Assembly: GCF_022539315.1 (NCBI RefSeq)
Contig: NC_066314.1
Coordinates: forward strand, 55,365,180-55,429,179
DNA length: 64,000 bases
Reading direction: 5' to 3'
Source of the DNA: Serinus canaria
Lineage: Eukaryota; Chordata; Aves; Passeriformes; Fringillidae
How positions within the stretch are numbered: position 1 is the stretch's first letter; every line of letters starts with the position of its first letter. Below are positions 61,676 through 64,000 of the stretch, piece by piece. Below the pieces are notes generated by a model that saw nothing but the letters and a program-made list of their open reading frames with translations, made no database searches and had not been told where the DNA came from. The translations under genes were made by a program, and so were the position numbers.

Positions 61676-64000
61676 GCGGACACAGTGATGGGAAAAACAT
61701 GGGAGAGGCAATACCCATAGTGGAAAAGCTCTTGAGGGATTTACACTGAAAAAAACCTCATATTAAACAACATATTGTACCTGTTCTTTTTCCTTCTCCA
61801 CCAAGAAACATCCGGCTGCTCTTTCTGAATTTACCCTGTTCCCAGCCTGCCCACCCTTGACCTTGCCTCTTAGAGAAGCCCTAATGGCTATCAAATTTTA
61901 CAGTTTTCTTTGGCACAAGCATCTTGAAAACATCATGGCAACTTGAAAGCTGTAAAAACTGCACTCTGTGTTCCTCTGATTCATTAGATTGTAACATTTA
62001 CAAGGTCACAGCATCTAAAGAATAAAAATGTTAACGTTTATGAGTCAAAAAATAAAGTATTGCAGGAATTATTTGATGTAACAAATAATTTGTTTTATAA
62101 AAAAAGTGATTTAACAAGCATTTCGTGGAAAGAGATTTTCAAAAATGGATTTTTCTCTGGAAAAATGGAGGTGAAGGGGTTTTTTGGAGTAGAAATATTG
62201 AAAGAGTCTTGGTATGTCAATATATTTTCATAAAATTTGGACTTGGAGTAGATGCTGAATTCCAATGCCACAAAACGGATGGAAATGCTATTTCATCAGG
62301 TCAGATTTAGTGAAATTGATAATTGATCACATTTTCACCCAGTTCTTCATACTTTGGTCATATTTTGCAAATTTTAAGCGTAGAGCAGACTTGAAATGTG
62401 CTGATGCTAAACTCTGTAAGAATCTAACATGTTGCTTAGGTTGAGTGTTTCCCTGAGAGCTGAACTTCTGGCAAATTTCACCTGCACTTTACCAGAATGG
62501 TCTTTAATCTATGTTTGAGCTTTTATCCTGGCCTTTAAATCTGGAACTGGTTCCCTTCTTAAGGAAAGTGCAGTTTCATATGGGAAATACAAATGCCTTA
62601 GGTTCAGATTGTCCAGTGTGTGATGTATATCTGCTGAACATATAATAAATGTAGACTCTGCCAAAGAATATATATATATAAAAATATATAAATAGTCCCA
62701 TGTAATTTTTACTTATTTTCATGTCTTTTGCTGTTTCAAACCCAGTTATGAAGAAGAATAAGATCCTGACCTGACTGGGATCCAGGACTTGAACTTGTTT
62801 GTAATTTTTGTCAGTGCGTTTGTAACTTCACTTCTGCCTGTTTCCTTTAAAGCAGCGATGTCAGTGCTACGCTGCTGTTTGCTCTGAATTGGAAATGGGA
62901 AGAAAAATTTCAGTGCTGATCCTGTCTCATGTATCTCTCTACTGTGAATCCCAGAAAAGAAGTCTTCCCGGCTTCACTAAGCCAGTGGCAATAATTGTAG
63001 GATTGAGTTTTCATCTCAGGCTGTTTTATCTTTGGATTTTACAAGGTTACTTTCTTTCACAAGCATCTGAGATCAAGCTTGCATGAAGCTGTGCAGTGAG
63101 GAAGACAGTTCTGCACTGTAAATTTTCTTAGTTGTGTAGGATTTAGAACCTAGGGGTGGGCCTTTTTTACCTGTATTTTTCTGTGTATATGAGGATAATG
63201 CATTAGCCCTAGGAGGAACAGTGACCAAAACTCAATAAAAAATCAATAACATCTTTTGAACACTCTTAGTAGAGAAGCCATAAAAGTGAAAAATATTACT
63301 ACATGGAAATATGGGCTCCAGTGTCTTGCAGTGTTCTTTGCTGAATAAGAGTTGTGGAAAAGAGGGCAAGATGCTGCTGTTGCAGATCTGTAGGAGTACA
63401 TTTTCTAGCAGAAGGCAACTGATATAAGAGAATTTTGCATCTGGCATGCTTTGCCCTCTGTAGGCGCTAGCAGCAATCTCTCTTCAAGCAAGAAGGTAAA
63501 ACAGTTTATTTCCTGTCAGGTTTCTAAGGGCAATGATATTTACTGTGCCTTTTTGGCAGTATTTTGCTTAAAGCAGTTAGATAAAGGAAGATGAATATCA
63601 ACATTTTCTTTCTTTAGATACTGAAGAAATACATGGCTTCAGGCATTAAGATGTACTTAAAAAGATTTTAATATTTCTTTTTCTAGCTATTTAATGGATC
63701 CAGCTTCTTTATGAGAAATTCTACATCTGCATAATATACCTGCCCAATCACTTTTGTTTGTGGTTCTGTAAATTAAAATTTGATGTGGGCAGACAGCTTT
63801 CTTTGGCTATTTATTTTAAAATGTTCAAGCACATAAATTACTCCTTTCAAAGTCAATTGAAGTTTCTAAATTAGCTAAATTGATGTTTACTAAATTAGCT
63901 CTAGATCTTGCCCTTATATTGCTAGTCAAGAAATACTTTAAAATGGACACAGATTTTATTCAATCCCATGCCTATTTTGAACATCTTCTGTTGCATTGTG
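61676..64000. other. intron 2, nothing identified
   Basis: AT-rich. A short (AT)n stretch lies at 62668-62693. No exon or element is recognised up to the window edge. Confidence 0.5.

Larger units (their letters stand above)
40835..64000 (+). other. SCUBE1: SCUBE1 intron 2 (5' part, continues beyond window)
   Basis: The intron begins GTAAGT. I looked for exon 3, which should start with a phase-1 acceptor and encode an IDEC-type EGF domain with a C-x-N-x-PG-x-YRC motif, and did not find it. The intron is therefore at least about 23.2 kb. Between the specific elements listed separately it is AT-rich non-coding sequence with short simple repeats. Confidence 0.75.

Noticed and set aside
1..64000. 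CRISPR arrays, tRNA, rRNA, bacterial operons, telomeric repeats
   Set aside because: Looked for by eye and not seen. Direct repeats with regular spacers and cloverleaf-like sequences are absent.

Overview
The window looks like vertebrate nuclear DNA, most likely from a bird and probably a passerine. It has low gene density, AT-rich non-coding sequence with CpG-rich islands, spliced exons with GT-AG borders, a CR1-type LINE 3' end, and several LTRs whose ends and internal sequence resemble avian endogenous retroviruses. No bacterial operons, CRISPR arrays, tRNA or rRNA genes were seen. Almost all open reading frames in the window are chance frames, repeats or GC-rich shadows.

The only gene I can support by sequence is the 5' end of SCUBE1 (signal peptide-CUB-EGF protein 1) on the + strand. 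Exon 1 (coding part 37846-37933) encodes the start codon and signal peptide. It splices in phase 1 to exon 2 (40712-40834), which encodes one complete calcium-binding EGF-like domain. Exon 1 sits in a strong CpG island (about 37.1-38.06 kb). A second GC-rich block lies in intron 1 (39.64-39.80 kb). Intron 2 starts at 40835 and runs to the right edge without a recognisable exon 3, so it is at least 23 kb long. It carries a 190-bp (TGGGA)n tandem array, a strong orphan splice acceptor followed by an in-frame 60-codon reading frame, a twin perfect hairpin, and a cluster of broken minus-strand reading frames.

The left 37 kb is intergenic. A CpG island at about 0.68-0.87 kb carries a minus-strand TATA box and could be the promoter of a divergent neighbour. 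In the human map as I remember it, MPPED1 is the divergent neighbour of SCUBE1. To its right lies a CR1 fragment split cleanly by a 479-bp LTR-like insertion. Two further LTRs (12118-13117, exactly 1000 bp; 14404-14950, 547 bp) and a probable third (from about 17.54 kb) follow, with two ancient MIR-like SINE relics (about 18.92-19.05 and 26.79-26.96 kb).

The most unusual intergenic structure is a roughly 700-bp, strongly strand-asymmetric, pyrimidine-rich and CpG-rich block (34.01-34.73 kb). It is built from degenerate CTTCC and GCCGG words and has a perfect TGACGTCA palindrome just upstream. Two CTCF-like sites (763-777 minus, 36252-36265 plus) flank the intergenic region.
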